Positions 1-7,739 of a stretch of DNA of 64,000 nucleotides are shown here, in pieces. Numbering within the stretch: the first letter of the stretch is position 1; every line of letters begins with the position of its first letter. The DNA comes from Gemmatimonadaceae bacterium (lineage in GTDB: Bacteria; Gemmatimonadota; Gemmatimonadetes; Gemmatimonadales; Gemmatimonadaceae): NCBI GenBank assembly GCA_035533755.1, contig DATLTC010000067.1:62001-126000 (forward strand), written 5' to 3'. Made by a program: the position numbers and the translations under genes. Under the pieces are notes generated by a model, which had not been told where the DNA came from, searched no databases, and was given only the letters and a program-made list of their open reading frames with translations.

Positions 1-1023
1 GCGTTCGTGGTGTACGCGCTGGACCGGCTGGGATTCGACGGCGAGGTGGTGGCGTTTCTCGATTTCCTCAAGCGCGTGGCACGCCGCCGCACGAGCCAGC
101 ACATCCAGATCATGTACGGCATCGACGGCCGGCGCGACCTGCCCGAGTCGACCCTCGCTCACTTGCGCGGCTACCACGGCGCGTCACCGGTCCGCATCGG
201 CAATGCGGCGGCCACGCAGTTTCAGCTCGACGTGTACGGGGAGCTGCTCGAGACCGCGAGCATCTGGGCCCGCCATCACCCGCTGAGCGAGGGCCTGTGG
301 AAGGTCCTGCGCGATCTCGTCGACTGGACGGCGCATCACTGGCGCGAACCGGATTTCAGCATCTGGGAGGCGCGGCAGGTACCCAAGCACTACGTGTACA
401 GCAAGGTCATGGCGTGGACCGCGGTGGACCGCGGGATCAGCATCGCCCGGACGTGCGGACTCACCGCCGACGTCGACGGCTGGCGGAAGGCCGCCGACGA
501 GATCCACGCCGACGTGCTGGAGCGCGGGTGGGATGCCGAACGGCAGACGTTCGTGCAGGCGTACGGCGAGCGCCAGCTCGACGCCGCGCTGCTCGTGATT
601 CCTAAAGTGCGCTTCCTCCCCGCCGACGACCCCCGCGTGCGCAGCACGGTGCAGGCGGTGCGGCGCGAGTTGGGGGCGGGCGCGCCCGATCTGCTCTACC
701 GCTATCGCTCGGAGGACGGACTGTCGGGCGACGAGGGCGCATTCATCGTCTGCTCGTTCTGGCTTGCCCAGGACCTGGCGCTTGGCGGAGATCTGGACGC
801 CGGCGAGCAACTGTTCCGCGACCTGTTGCGGCGAGTGAACCACGTCGGCCTGATGGCCGAGGAGATCGATCCGCACACCGGAGAGCAGCTGGGCAACTTT
901 CCACAGGCCCTGTCCCACGCCGCGCTTCTCAACACGGCATACATCCTCGAGCGCATGCGGGCCAGACTCGGCGCCGCGGCGCCGGTGCGTGACGCGCCAC
1001 CGGACCAGGGAACCATTGTCTGA
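1..1023 (+). CDS. Glycoside hydrolase family 15 (glucoamylase/trehalase-type), 5' truncated by window edge
   Basis: This is the C-terminal part of a GH15 (alpha/alpha)6-barrel enzyme. The reading frame is open from the first base, so the start lies outside the window; about 340 residues are present. The segments SPVRIGNAAATQFQLDVYGE and FSIWEARQVPKHYVYSKVMA, with a later EDGLSGDEGAFIVCSFW, are hallmark GH15 sequences; the E in DFSIWE and the one near GLMAEEIDP are the usual catalytic carboxylate regions. No signal peptide can be judged because the N-terminus is missing. GH15 proteins of this bacterial type hydrolyse alpha-glucosidic bonds of maltooligosaccharides or trehalose; the substrate cannot be told from sequence alone. 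It lies 96 nt upstream of the GH2 gene on the same strand, which suggests a small carbohydrate-degradation cluster. Confidence 0.9.
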   Translation, partial: AFVVYALDRLGFDGEVVAFLDFLKRVARRRTSQHIQIMYGIDGRRDLPESTLAHLRGYHGASPVRIGNAAATQFQLDVYGELLETASIWARHHPLSEGLWKVLRDLVDWTAHHWREPDFSIWEARQVPKHYVYSKVMAWTAVDRGISIARTCGLTADVDGWRKAADEIHADVLERGWDAERQTFVQAYGERQLDAALLVIPKVRFLPADDPRVRSTVQAVRRELGAGAPDLLYRYRSEDGLSGDEGAFIVCSFWLAQDLALGGDLDAGEQLFRDLLRRVNHVGLMAEEIDPHTGEQLGNFPQALSHAALLNTAYILERMRARLGAAAPVRDAPPDQGTIV

Positions 1024-1044
1024 CGCCGGACTTTGCGTTATACC
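1016..1044 (+). promoter_or_regulatory. Possible sigma70-type promoter upstream of the GH2 gene
   Basis: TTGTCT at 1016-1021 and TATACC at 1039-1044 are separated by 17 nt. The -35 element overlaps the stop codon of the GH15 gene. Each box matches the consensus at about four of six positions, so this is suggestive only. Confidence 0.3.
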
Positions 1045-1119
1045 CGGTGAGCGGGATGAGCGTCCGCAGATGCATTTCCACTCCTCACCAGGCGCGGCGC
1101 GGCCGCGCGGAGCAGCACC

Positions 1120-3645
1120 ATGCGCAAGTGGAGCCGGCGGGACGTACTGAAAAGTGGCGTGATCGCCGCCGGCGGCGCGTTGCTCGGCGGCAAGGTGGGC
1201 CGGTTGGACGGAATGACGGTGGACGCCGATCCGCCGTTGTCGGTCTTGTCCTCCAACCCCCCTACCGCCCTACCGTCCTACCCCCCAAACACCCGCGACC
1301 GCCTGCTCCTCGACTTCGACTGGCGCTTTCACCTGGGGCACGCCAACGACCCAACGCAGGACTTCGGGTTCGGCGAGGGCGACGATGGCATCTTCGCCAA
1401 GACCGGCCGCATGTTCGCGCCGGCGCGCCCCAACTTCGACGCCAGCGCGTGGACCACCGTGGATCTGCCGCACGACTGGGCGGTGGAGCTGCCGTTCGTG
1501 GACGCGCCGACGCTCATGTCGCACGGGTTCAAGCCGCTCGGCCGCGACTACCCGGCCACGAGCATCGGATGGTATCGCAAGGTGTTCGCGATCCCGGCGG
1601 CCGACCAGGGGCGCCGGCTGTCGCTGGAGTTCGACGGCGTGTATCGCAACGCCATCGTCACGCTCAACGGGGCGTATCTCACCACCGCATTCAGCGGCTA
1701 CGCGCCGTTCCGCGTGGACATCACCGACTTCGCCAACGTCGGCGGCGACAACGTGCTCGTGGTGCGCGTGGACGCCACCGAGAACGAGGGCTGGTTCTAC
1801 GAGGGCGCGGGCATCTACCGGCACGTGTGGCTGGTGAAGACGCACCCGGTGCACGTGCCGCAGTGGGGCACGTACGTGACCAGCGACGTGAAGGGCGCGC
1901 GGGCGCGCGTGCGGCTGGAGACCGAGGTCGCCAACGAGAGCGACGCCGACGCGACCTGCCGCGTGGTGTCGCGCATCGTCGACGCGTCGGGCGCCGTGCG
2001 CGCCACCGTCGCCACGGACGGCGTCGTGGTGCCGGCGTGGAGCGCCGCCACCGTGACGCAGTCGGCGACGGTGACCGATCCTACGCTCTGGTCGCCGGAG
2101 ACGCCGTACCTGTACCGCGTGGTCACCACGATCGAGATGGCCGGCGCCGCGGTGGACGCGTACGAGACGCCGCTCGGCATCCGCACGATGCGATTCGACG
2201 CCGACCAGGGCTTCTCGATCAACGGCAAGCGCGTGGAGCTCAAGGGCACGTGCAACCACCAGGACCACGCCGGGGTGGGCTCGGCCCTGCCCGACGCGCT
2301 GCAGGACTTCCGCATCGCCAGACTCAAGGACATGGGCAGCAACGCCTATCGGACGTCGCACAATCCGCCCACGCCCGAACTGCTCGACGCCTGTGACCGG
2401 CTGGGCATGCTGGTGCTGGACGAGACGCGCATGCTGTCGTCGAGCCCCGAGGCGCTGTCGCAATTCGAGCGGCTGCTCCGGCGCGACCGCAATCACCCGA
2501 GCGTGTTCTGCTGGTCGATCGGCAACGAGGAGCCCGTCCAGGGCACCAGCGAGGGCGCGCGCATCGCGACGTCCATGAAGCGGCTGGCGCGCCGGCTCGA
2601 TCCGTCGCGTCCGATCACCGAGGCGATGAACGGCGCCTGGGGCACGGGGCTCTCGGCCGTGGTGGACGTGCAGGGCTTCAACTACGGCGACGGCGCGCGC
2701 ATCGACGCCTTCCACACGCAGTTCCCCAAGCACTGGACGATGGGCACCGAGGTGGCGAGCACGGTGTCCACGCGAGGCATCTACGCCAACGACAAGACCC
2801 GCGGTTACGTGGAGGCCTACGACACCCAGAAGCCCCCCTGGGGCGCGACCGCCGAGGCGTGGTGGAGCACGTACTCGACGCGCGCGTTCCTGGCCGGTGG
2901 GTTCGTGTGGACGGGCTTCGACTATCGCGGCGAGCCCACGCCCTACGCGTGGCCGTGCATCAATTCGCACTTCGGGATCATGGACACGTGCGGATTCCCC
3001 AAGGACAACTTCTTCTATTACCAGGCATGGTGGGGCGCCAATCCCGTGCTGCACCTCTTTCCGCACTGGAACTGGGCGGGCCGCGAGGGCCAGGAGATCG
3101 AGGTGTGGGTGCACAGCAACCTCGATCGCGTGGAGTTGCTGCTCGACGGCAAGAGCCTGGGCGTCCAGACCGTGGCGCGCAACGCGCACCTGGCGTGGAA
3201 GGTGCCGTATCGCGCCGGCACGTTGGAGGCCCGCGGGTTCGCCAACGGCCGTCAGGTGCTGCGCACGACGCGCGAGACCACCGGCGCGCCGGCGGCGATC
3301 GCGCTCGTGCCCCATCGCGCGGGGATCGCTGCCGACGGCGAGGACGTTGGCGTGGTGGCCGTGCACGTGGTGGATGCGCAGGGGCGGGTGGTACCGGTGG
3401 CCGACAACGAGATCACGTTCGCCGTGTCGGGCACCGGGCGCCTGATCGGCCTGGGCAACGGCGACCCGAGCGATCATGGGGCGGACAAGGGCGCCGCTCG
3501 CCGCGCGTTCAACGGCGTCTGCATGGCCATCGTGCAGGCGTCGAAGACGCCCGGCGCGCTGCGCGTGGACGCCACGTCGCCGGGCCTCACCGGTGCGTCG
3601 CTCGTCATTCAATGCCATGCCGCGATGCCGCGCCCCTCGGCGTGA
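1120..3645 (+). CDS. Tat-exported glycoside hydrolase family 2 (beta-galactosidase-like)
   Basis: 841-residue GH2 enzyme. The N-terminus has a twin-arginine signal (SRRDVLK followed by an Ala/Gly-rich hydrophobic stretch), so it is probably exported folded. Domains in order: GH2 jelly-roll sugar-binding domain (about 65-230), Ig-like domain (about 240-350), TIM barrel (about 355-640), then a DUF4982-like beta domain (WNWAGREGQEIEVWVHSNLD) and a Big/invasin-like C-terminal domain. The GNEEP motif gives the acid/base Glu at residue 470; GTEVAST probably contains the nucleophile Glu 544. The start is supported by CGGAG at 1108-1112. Family knowledge indicates cleavage of beta-galactosides or similar sugars outside the cytoplasm; the exact substrate is unknown. 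The linker after the Tat signal (residues 48-55) is encoded by a CCTACCNN octamer repeat that also occurs between genes elsewhere in the window. Confidence 0.92.
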   Translation: MRKWSRRDVLKSGVIAAGGALLGGKVGRLDGMTVDADPPLSVLSSNPPTALPSYPPNTRDRLLLDFDWRFHLGHANDPTQDFGFGEGDDGIFAKTGRMFAPARPNFDASAWTTVDLPHDWAVELPFVDAPTLMSHGFKPLGRDYPATSIGWYRKVFAIPAADQGRRLSLEFDGVYRNAIVTLNGAYLTTAFSGYAPFRVDITDFANVGGDNVLVVRVDATENEGWFYEGAGIYRHVWLVKTHPVHVPQWGTYVTSDVKGARARVRLETEVANESDADATCRVVSRIVDASGAVRATVATDGVVVPAWSAATVTQSATVTDPTLWSPETPYLYRVVTTIEMAGAAVDAYETPLGIRTMRFDADQGFSINGKRVELKGTCNHQDHAGVGSALPDALQDFRIARLKDMGSNAYRTSHNPPTPELLDACDRLGMLVLDETRMLSSSPEALSQFERLLRRDRNHPSVFCWSIGNEEPVQGTSEGARIATSMKRLARRLDPSRPITEAMNGAWGTGLSAVVDVQGFNYGDGARIDAFHTQFPKHWTMGTEVASTVSTRGIYANDKTRGYVEAYDTQKPPWGATAEAWWSTYSTRAFLAGGFVWTGFDYRGEPTPYAWPCINSHFGIMDTCGFPKDNFFYYQAWWGANPVLHLFPHWNWAGREGQEIEVWVHSNLDRVELLLDGKSLGVQTVARNAHLAWKVPYRAGTLEARGFANGRQVLRTTRETTGAPAAIALVPHRAGIAADGEDVGVVAVHVVDAQGRVVPVADNEITFAVSGTGRLIGLGNGDPSDHGADKGAARRAFNGVCMAIVQASKTPGALRVDATSPGLTGASLVIQCHAAMPRPSA
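1261..1284. repeat. Octamer repeat (CCTACCNN)x3 inside the GH2 gene
   Basis: CCTACC recurs at 1261, 1269 and 1277 with an exact 8-nt period. The same array type occurs between genes at 37666-37689, and a degenerate copy (CCTATTGCCTACCGTCC) is at 3661-3677 just after this gene. Here it is translated as a Pro-rich linker after the Tat signal. Eight is not a multiple of three, so copy-number change would shift the frame. Confidence 0.7.
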
Positions 3646-3668
3646 GCGCGTGGCGTGCCGCCTATTGC

Positions 3669-4994
3669 CTACCGTCCAAATGCATTTGCCAGATCCATCG
3701 CCTTGCCGTCGCGCGCCGTGAGCGGCGCCAGCTTCCATCGGTGCTCGATGGTGGCGAGGATCGACGCGGTCTCGTAGGTGGTGTGGTCCACGTAGCCCTT
3801 GCGGGCGAGCGGCGAGATCACGATCGCCGGCACGCGCGTGCCCGGCCCCCAGCGATCGATCTTCGGCGGCGACACCTGGTCCCAGAACCCGCCGTTCTCG
3901 TCGTAGGTCACGATGATCGCCGTGTCGTGCCAGTCGGGTCCGTTGCGCACGGCGTCGATGAGCGCCATCGCGTGCTGCTCGCCGCGCAGGAGGTTGGTGT
4001 ATCCCGGATGTTCGTCGTCCGCGCCCGACGGTTTCACGAACGACACCGCGGGCAGCGTGCCGGCCCTGGCGGCGGCGATGAAGTCGTTCTCGTCCAGCAG
4101 ATGCTCCGCTCGGGCCTTGGTGCCCGGCGCATACGCCGCGAAGTACGCGAACGGCTGGTGATGGTACTGGAAGTCATCCGGCGGATGCCCCGCCTCGGCG
4201 GCCTTCCAGCCCCCCGCATACCACGCCCATGAGAGCCCGGCGTTGGTGAGCCGGTCGCCGATCGTCGCCATGGTCTGCGCCGGCACGAGTTGATCGGCGG
4301 GCACCGACCTGGGATACGGCCCGCCGGCCGGGAAGGCCGTGTTCACCACGTATCCATCGGGCGTCACGGCGCCGTCGCGCCGCAGGCGTCCCGCCGAATC
4401 GACCGCGGCGATCATGGCCTCGGGCGCGTGCGGGAACACCGGCGTGGCGGCGGCCACGAGCCATACGTGGTTGAGAAAGGATCCACCGAACGCCGAGTGG
4501 AAGAACCGGTCGCAGAGCGTGTACTGCGCGGCGAGTCTGGCCAGCGGCAGGCTGTCGGTGCGGTAGTAGCCCATGGCCAGCCCCTTGGCGTCGCTCACCT
4601 GGGCAAAGCGGTCCATCGTGCCGCGGTCGATCTGCTCCTGCTCCTGGTAGAACCGGTGCACGAGATCGAGCGTTGGCTGGTCGCGGGCAATGAACCGCTC
4701 GATGGCGAACGGCGCGTTGGGCAGCGTGTCGGGGAGGCCCGAGTTGGCCGCCTGCGGCAGCGTGGTGTACACGTGACCCTGGGCGTCCACCTGCGGCGGC
4801 GCGTACGTGGCGTCGGCCAGTCCGATCGCGCCGGGAAACTGCCCGTACAGGTTGTCGAAGCTGCGATTCTCGAGGTAGATGACGACGAAGTGATTGACGC
4901 GCCCGAGGGCCGCATGGCGGTCGACCGGAGCCTTGGACCGGCAGGCGGTCGCGGCCACGGCGAGGGCGAGGATGACGAGTGTGGTCTTGCGCAC
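3669..4994 (-). CDS. Phosphoesterase family lipoprotein (AcpA/phospholipase C-like)
   Basis: 441 residues if started at the GTG at 4994, which has GGAG eight bases upstream (plus-strand CTCC at 5003-5006). The longer open frame upstream has no family similarity, so I excluded it. The N-terminus RKTTLVILALAVAATAC is a lipoprotein signal with a Cys lipobox. Family motifs of Pfam phosphoesterase PF04185 are clear: HFVVIYLENRSFDNLYG near the N-terminus, FGGSFLNHVWLVA, IIVTYDENGGFWDQVSPP and IVISPLARKGYVDHT. These enzymes are metal-dependent phosphatases or phospholipases C acting outside the cytoplasm; which one this is cannot be decided. The gene converges on the GH2 gene with 23 nt between stops. 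A second member of the family sits at the right end of the window. Confidence 0.88.
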   Translation of the reverse strand: MRKTTLVILALAVAATACRSKAPVDRHAALGRVNHFVVIYLENRSFDNLYGQFPGAIGLADATYAPPQVDAQGHVYTTLPQAANSGLPDTLPNAPFAIERFIARDQPTLDLVHRFYQEQEQIDRGTMDRFAQVSDAKGLAMGYYRTDSLPLARLAAQYTLCDRFFHSAFGGSFLNHVWLVAAATPVFPHAPEAMIAAVDSAGRLRRDGAVTPDGYVVNTAFPAGGPYPRSVPADQLVPAQTMATIGDRLTNAGLSWAWYAGGWKAAEAGHPPDDFQYHHQPFAYFAAYAPGTKARAEHLLDENDFIAAARAGTLPAVSFVKPSGADDEHPGYTNLLRGEQHAMALIDAVRNGPDWHDTAIIVTYDENGGFWDQVSPPKIDRWGPGTRVPAIVISPLARKGYVDHTTYETASILATIEHRWKLAPLTARDGKAMDLANAFGR

Positions 4995-5012
4995 GAGCAC
5001 ATCTCCAAGAAG

Positions 5013-5049
5013 CGCGGGCCGGGAAGCGAGGTGCGCCGCCCGGCCCGCG
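5013..5049 (-). terminator. Perfect 11-bp stem-loop between two minus-strand genes
   Basis: CGCGGGCCGGG at 5013-5023 pairs perfectly with CCCGGCCCGCG at 5039-5049 across a 15-nt loop. It lies downstream of the small membrane protein gene (stop at 5075) and upstream of the phosphoesterase start (4994). There is no U-tract, so it may be a weak terminator or an mRNA-stabilising or attenuating structure. Confidence 0.5.
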
Positions 5050-5074
5050 TGTGTGTTCCCCGGAAGGGGCGCTG

Positions 5075-5518
5075 CTAGGCGGCGGCGCCGTCTTCGGAAT
5101 ACATGCGGCATCCGATGTAGCCCGCAATGAGAAACTCGATGAGCGCGGCGATGGCTGCGACGCAGACGAGTTCGATGGACATCAGCCGGTCGAGATAGAA
5201 CGAGCCGTACGCCAGCGAGGACACGAACCAGACGAACGCGGCCGCGCACATCCCCGTCTGGGCGCCGGCCCCGTACCGGGGGCGGATGGCCGCGTAGCAC
5301 CAGACGATGCTGATGCCGAACAGAAGGTCCGTGCCGAGGCTGCCCACCATGGCCCGCTTGGAGTTCATGACGTCGGCCAGCACCCCGCTCATGGCGCCCG
5401 CCGTGCCGGCGGCCCACGGGCCAAGGACGTACGTCCATACGGCGTAGTCGAGCACCATCAGCACGATACCAGCCACCACACCGCCCACGATCACCTTCTG
5501 TCGGTTCATGGATGCCAT
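5075..5518 (-). CDS. Small integral membrane protein of unknown function (four predicted helices)
   Basis: 147 residues. I do not recognise the family. Hydrophobic segments are visible at about 8-30 (VIVGGVVAGIVLMVLDYAVW), 58-78, 85-105 and 115-137, consistent with four membrane helices and short loops. The start at 5518 has GGAGG about five bases upstream; a second in-frame ATG at 5509 would fit less well. It is on the same strand as the phosphoesterase lipoprotein but separated from it by a strong stem-loop, and it is 121 nt downstream of the PLP decarboxylase stop. No functional inference is justified. Confidence 0.7.
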   Translation of the reverse strand: MASMNRQKVIVGGVVAGIVLMVLDYAVWTYVLGPWAAGTAGAMSGVLADVMNSKRAMVGSLGTDLLFGISIVWCYAAIRPRYGAGAQTGMCAAAFVWFVSSLAYGSFYLDRLMSIELVCVAAIAALIEFLIAGYIGCRMYSEDGAAA

Positions 5519-5639
5519 GACCCCCTCCGGCCTCGGGTGGACTGCTCGGCACTGCAGACTCGTGATCCTGACGCGCCTCTACAGTAGGCCCAACCGGCCG
5601 TTGGGGCCAGAGGACGCCATCCGGGCGCCCCGGCGCCGC

Positions 5640-7052
5640 TCAGCCGTCCACGGCCTCGCGCATCACGTGCCAGAGCGCGGCCACGTGCTCGTACTCCGTG
5701 GCCTCGGCGCCGATGGACACCCGGGCCATCCACCGGCCGTCGAGCATGGACGGCGTGAGGTACGCTTCGCCCGACCGGTTGATCCGGTCCACCCAGCCCA
5801 GCGTGTGCTGGTCCAGCGCCTGGCCCGAGAGTCCGGGAGGCTCGTGTCGCACGCACACCGTCTGGAGCACCACCGGGGCGAGCACGCGCCAGTGCGACTC
5901 GGCGCGCACCTGGGCTTCGAGCCACTTCGCGTTGTCCATGTCCCGCCGGATGCGCGCCTGCAGCCCGCGCACCCCCTGGTCGCGGATGAGGAACCAGAGC
6001 TTGAGCGCGCGGAACCGGCGGCCCAGCGGAACGCCCCAATCGCGATAGTTCTTCACGCGGCCGTCCGCGGCGCTCTGCAGATAGCTGGGGTTGGTGGACA
6101 TCACGCGCACCAGATGCTCGGGGTCGCGCACGTAGTACAGCGAGCAGTCGAACACCGCGCCCAGCCATTTGTGCGGATTGAGCACCAGCGAGTCGGCGGC
6201 CTCGACGCCGTCCCACATCCAGCGCAGCTCGGGCACGATCATCGCCGAACCCGCCATCGCGGCGTCCACGTGCAGCCACATGCCGTGCGCACGGGCCACG
6301 CGGGCGATGTCGCGCACCGGGTCCAGCGCCGTGGTCCCGGTGGCGCCCGTGGTGGCCACCACGGCGCACGGCACCCGGCCGGCGGCGAGGTCCTGGGCGA
6401 CCAGATCGCGTAGCGCGTCGGCGCGCATCGCGTAGGCGTCGTCGTGCGGCACGATGCGCACGTTGTCGCGCCCGAATCCGGCGAGCAGCGCCGCCTTGTC
6501 CACCGAGCTGTGCGCGTGGGCCGACACGTACACCACGAGCGGCGCCGGTTGCCCCTGCAGGCCGCCGTGCGCGAGCGAGTAGTCGGTGGCGCGCTCGCGG
6601 GCGCAGACCAGCGCCACCAGGGTGCTCGTGGACGCCGTGTCCTGGATGACGCCGCTCCAGGCGTCGGAGAGGCCCACCATCTGGCGCATCCAGTCGGTGA
6701 CCACTTCCTCGAGTTCGGTGACGGCCGGGCTCGCCTGCCACGACAGCCCGACCACGGCGAGCCCGCTGCTCAGGTAGTCGCCGAGCACGCCGGCCAGGGA
6801 GCCGGCGCTGGGGAAGTAGCCGAAGAATCTCGGCGACTGCCAGTGCGAGATGCCGGGCATGATGATGTCGTCGAAGTCGCGGAGCATGGCATCGAACGGC
6901 TCGCCCTGCTCGGGCGGCGCCGGCGGGAGCTTGGCTCTGATCTCCCCCGGCGCCGTCTGCGCCATCACGGGACGGTCGGCGATGCGCGCGCGATACTCGG
7001 CGACCCAGTCGGCGACGGCCTTGGCATGGGCGCTGAAATCGGAAGGATTCAT
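5640..7052 (-). CDS. Pyridoxal-phosphate-dependent group II decarboxylase
   Basis: 470 residues from the ATG at 7052; upstream codons in the same frame look non-coding. The protein matches the aromatic-L-amino-acid/glutamate decarboxylase family: an N-terminal swap segment (GEIRAKLPPAPPEQGEPF), MPGISHWQSPRFFGYFP, and the PLP-binding motif SLVLNPHKWLGAVFDCSLYY, whose Lys 295 should form the Schiff base. HVDAAMAGSAMIVPE contains the Asp that contacts the pyridine nitrogen. Enzymes of this group decarboxylate aromatic or acidic amino acids in the cytosol; the resemblance is closest to the aromatic (DOPA/tryptophan) type, but substrate is an inference. It is transcribed divergently from the Uma2 gene across 89 nt. 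Confidence 0.9.
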   Translation of the reverse strand: MNPSDFSAHAKAVADWVAEYRARIADRPVMAQTAPGEIRAKLPPAPPEQGEPFDAMLRDFDDIIMPGISHWQSPRFFGYFPSAGSLAGVLGDYLSSGLAVVGLSWQASPAVTELEEVVTDWMRQMVGLSDAWSGVIQDTASTSTLVALVCARERATDYSLAHGGLQGQPAPLVVYVSAHAHSSVDKAALLAGFGRDNVRIVPHDDAYAMRADALRDLVAQDLAAGRVPCAVVATTGATGTTALDPVRDIARVARAHGMWLHVDAAMAGSAMIVPELRWMWDGVEAADSLVLNPHKWLGAVFDCSLYYVRDPEHLVRVMSTNPSYLQSAADGRVKNYRDWGVPLGRRFRALKLWFLIRDQGVRGLQARIRRDMDNAKWLEAQVRAESHWRVLAPVVLQTVCVRHEPPGLSGQALDQHTLGWVDRINRSGEAYLTPSMLDGRWMARVSIGAEATEYEHVAALWHVMREAVDG

Positions 7053-7111
7053 GGGGCGTGCCAATGATGCCGGGGAACGCGGGCGGGCGCGCACCGTTCC
7101 CGCATGTGGAC

Positions 7112-7141
7112 TTGCACTCTCGCCGCCGAGGGAAACATAGT
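7112..7141 (+). promoter_or_regulatory. Possible promoter immediately upstream of the Uma2 gene
   Basis: TTGCAC at 7112-7117 and CATAGT at 7136-7141 are 18 nt apart. Transcription from this site would start near 7148, which is the second ATG of the gene (7148), so the message could be leaderless. A competing Shine-Dalgarno-like GAGGGA at 7128-7133 fits the first ATG at 7142. Confidence 0.35.
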
Positions 7142-7705
7142 ATGGGCATGCCCGCCACAACGAGCCACTGGACCGTGGAGATGCGCAACGCGCTGCCCGA
7201 CGACGGCCAGCGCTACGAGGTCATCGACGGGGAGCTGTTCGTGACGCCGGCGCCCCGGTGGGCGCATCAGGAGGCGGTGGGCCGCCTGCACTTGCTCCTC
7301 GCGCCGTACGTGGCCGCGCAGGCGGTGGGCCACGTCATCCTTTCTCCCGCCGACGTCGAGTTCGCGCGCGACACCGTGGTGGAGCCCGATCTGTTCGTGG
7401 TGCCGTTGGTGGACGGGCGCCGCCCGCGCGATTGGCGTGAAGCGGGGCACATGCTGCTGGCCATCGAGGTCCTGTCACCGACCACGGCGCGGCTGGACCA
7501 GGGACGCAAGCGCGCGCTGTATCAGCGGCAAGGCGTGGACGAATACTGGATCGTGGATGTGGACGGCCGGGTGATGCAGCGTTGGCGGCCGGGGGACGAC
7601 CGTCCCGAGGTCCTGAGCGAGCGGTTGACCTGGGCGCCGCCGGGCGCCGAGTCGGCGCTGGCGATCGACCTGGCAACATTCTTCGCGGACATCGCGGGGG
7701 AGTAG
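7142..7705 (+). CDS. Uma2 family (DUF820) PD-(D/E)XK endonuclease-like protein
   Basis: 187 residues. The fold of the Uma2/DUF820 family is recognisable: RYEVIDGELFVTPAP near the N-terminus, VVEPDLFVV with the catalytic Asp, LLAIEVLSPTT with the Glu of the E-X-K-like core, and KRALYQRQGVDEYWIVDVDG near the C-terminus. The family is restriction-endonuclease-like in structure; its biological role is not established, although it is often abundant in cyanobacteria and other environmental bacteria. GAGGGA lies eight nt upstream of the ATG. An alternative start is the second ATG at 7148 (MPATTS). The gene is single, convergent with the aminotransferase gene, with no restriction or methylase partner nearby. 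Confidence 0.85.
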   Translation: MGMPATTSHWTVEMRNALPDDGQRYEVIDGELFVTPAPRWAHQEAVGRLHLLLAPYVAAQAVGHVILSPADVEFARDTVVEPDLFVVPLVDGRRPRDWREAGHMLLAIEVLSPTTARLDQGRKRALYQRQGVDEYWIVDVDGRVMQRWRPGDDRPEVLSERLTWAPPGAESALAIDLATFFADIAGE

Positions 7706-7711
7706 GCCGGC

Positions 7712-7739
7712 GGCGGGACGTATGCCGCGGGCGTCCGCC
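7712..7739. terminator. Imperfect stem-loop between convergent genes
   Basis: GGCGGGACG (7712-7720) pairs with CGTCCGCC (7732-7739) with a one-base bulge. It lies between the stops of the Uma2 gene and the class V aminotransferase gene and could end transcription from either side. No U-tract is present. Confidence 0.35.

Noticed and set aside
1270-3738. Long minus-strand open frame opposite the GH2 gene
   Set aside because: Low-complexity Arg/His/Ala translation without motifs; the GH2 frame on the plus strand is convincing throughout.
3669-5552. A 627-codon reading for the first phosphoesterase
   Set aside because: The first 186 codons have no similarity to the family and overlap the small membrane protein; the lipoprotein signal with a ribosome site at 4994 fixes the start.
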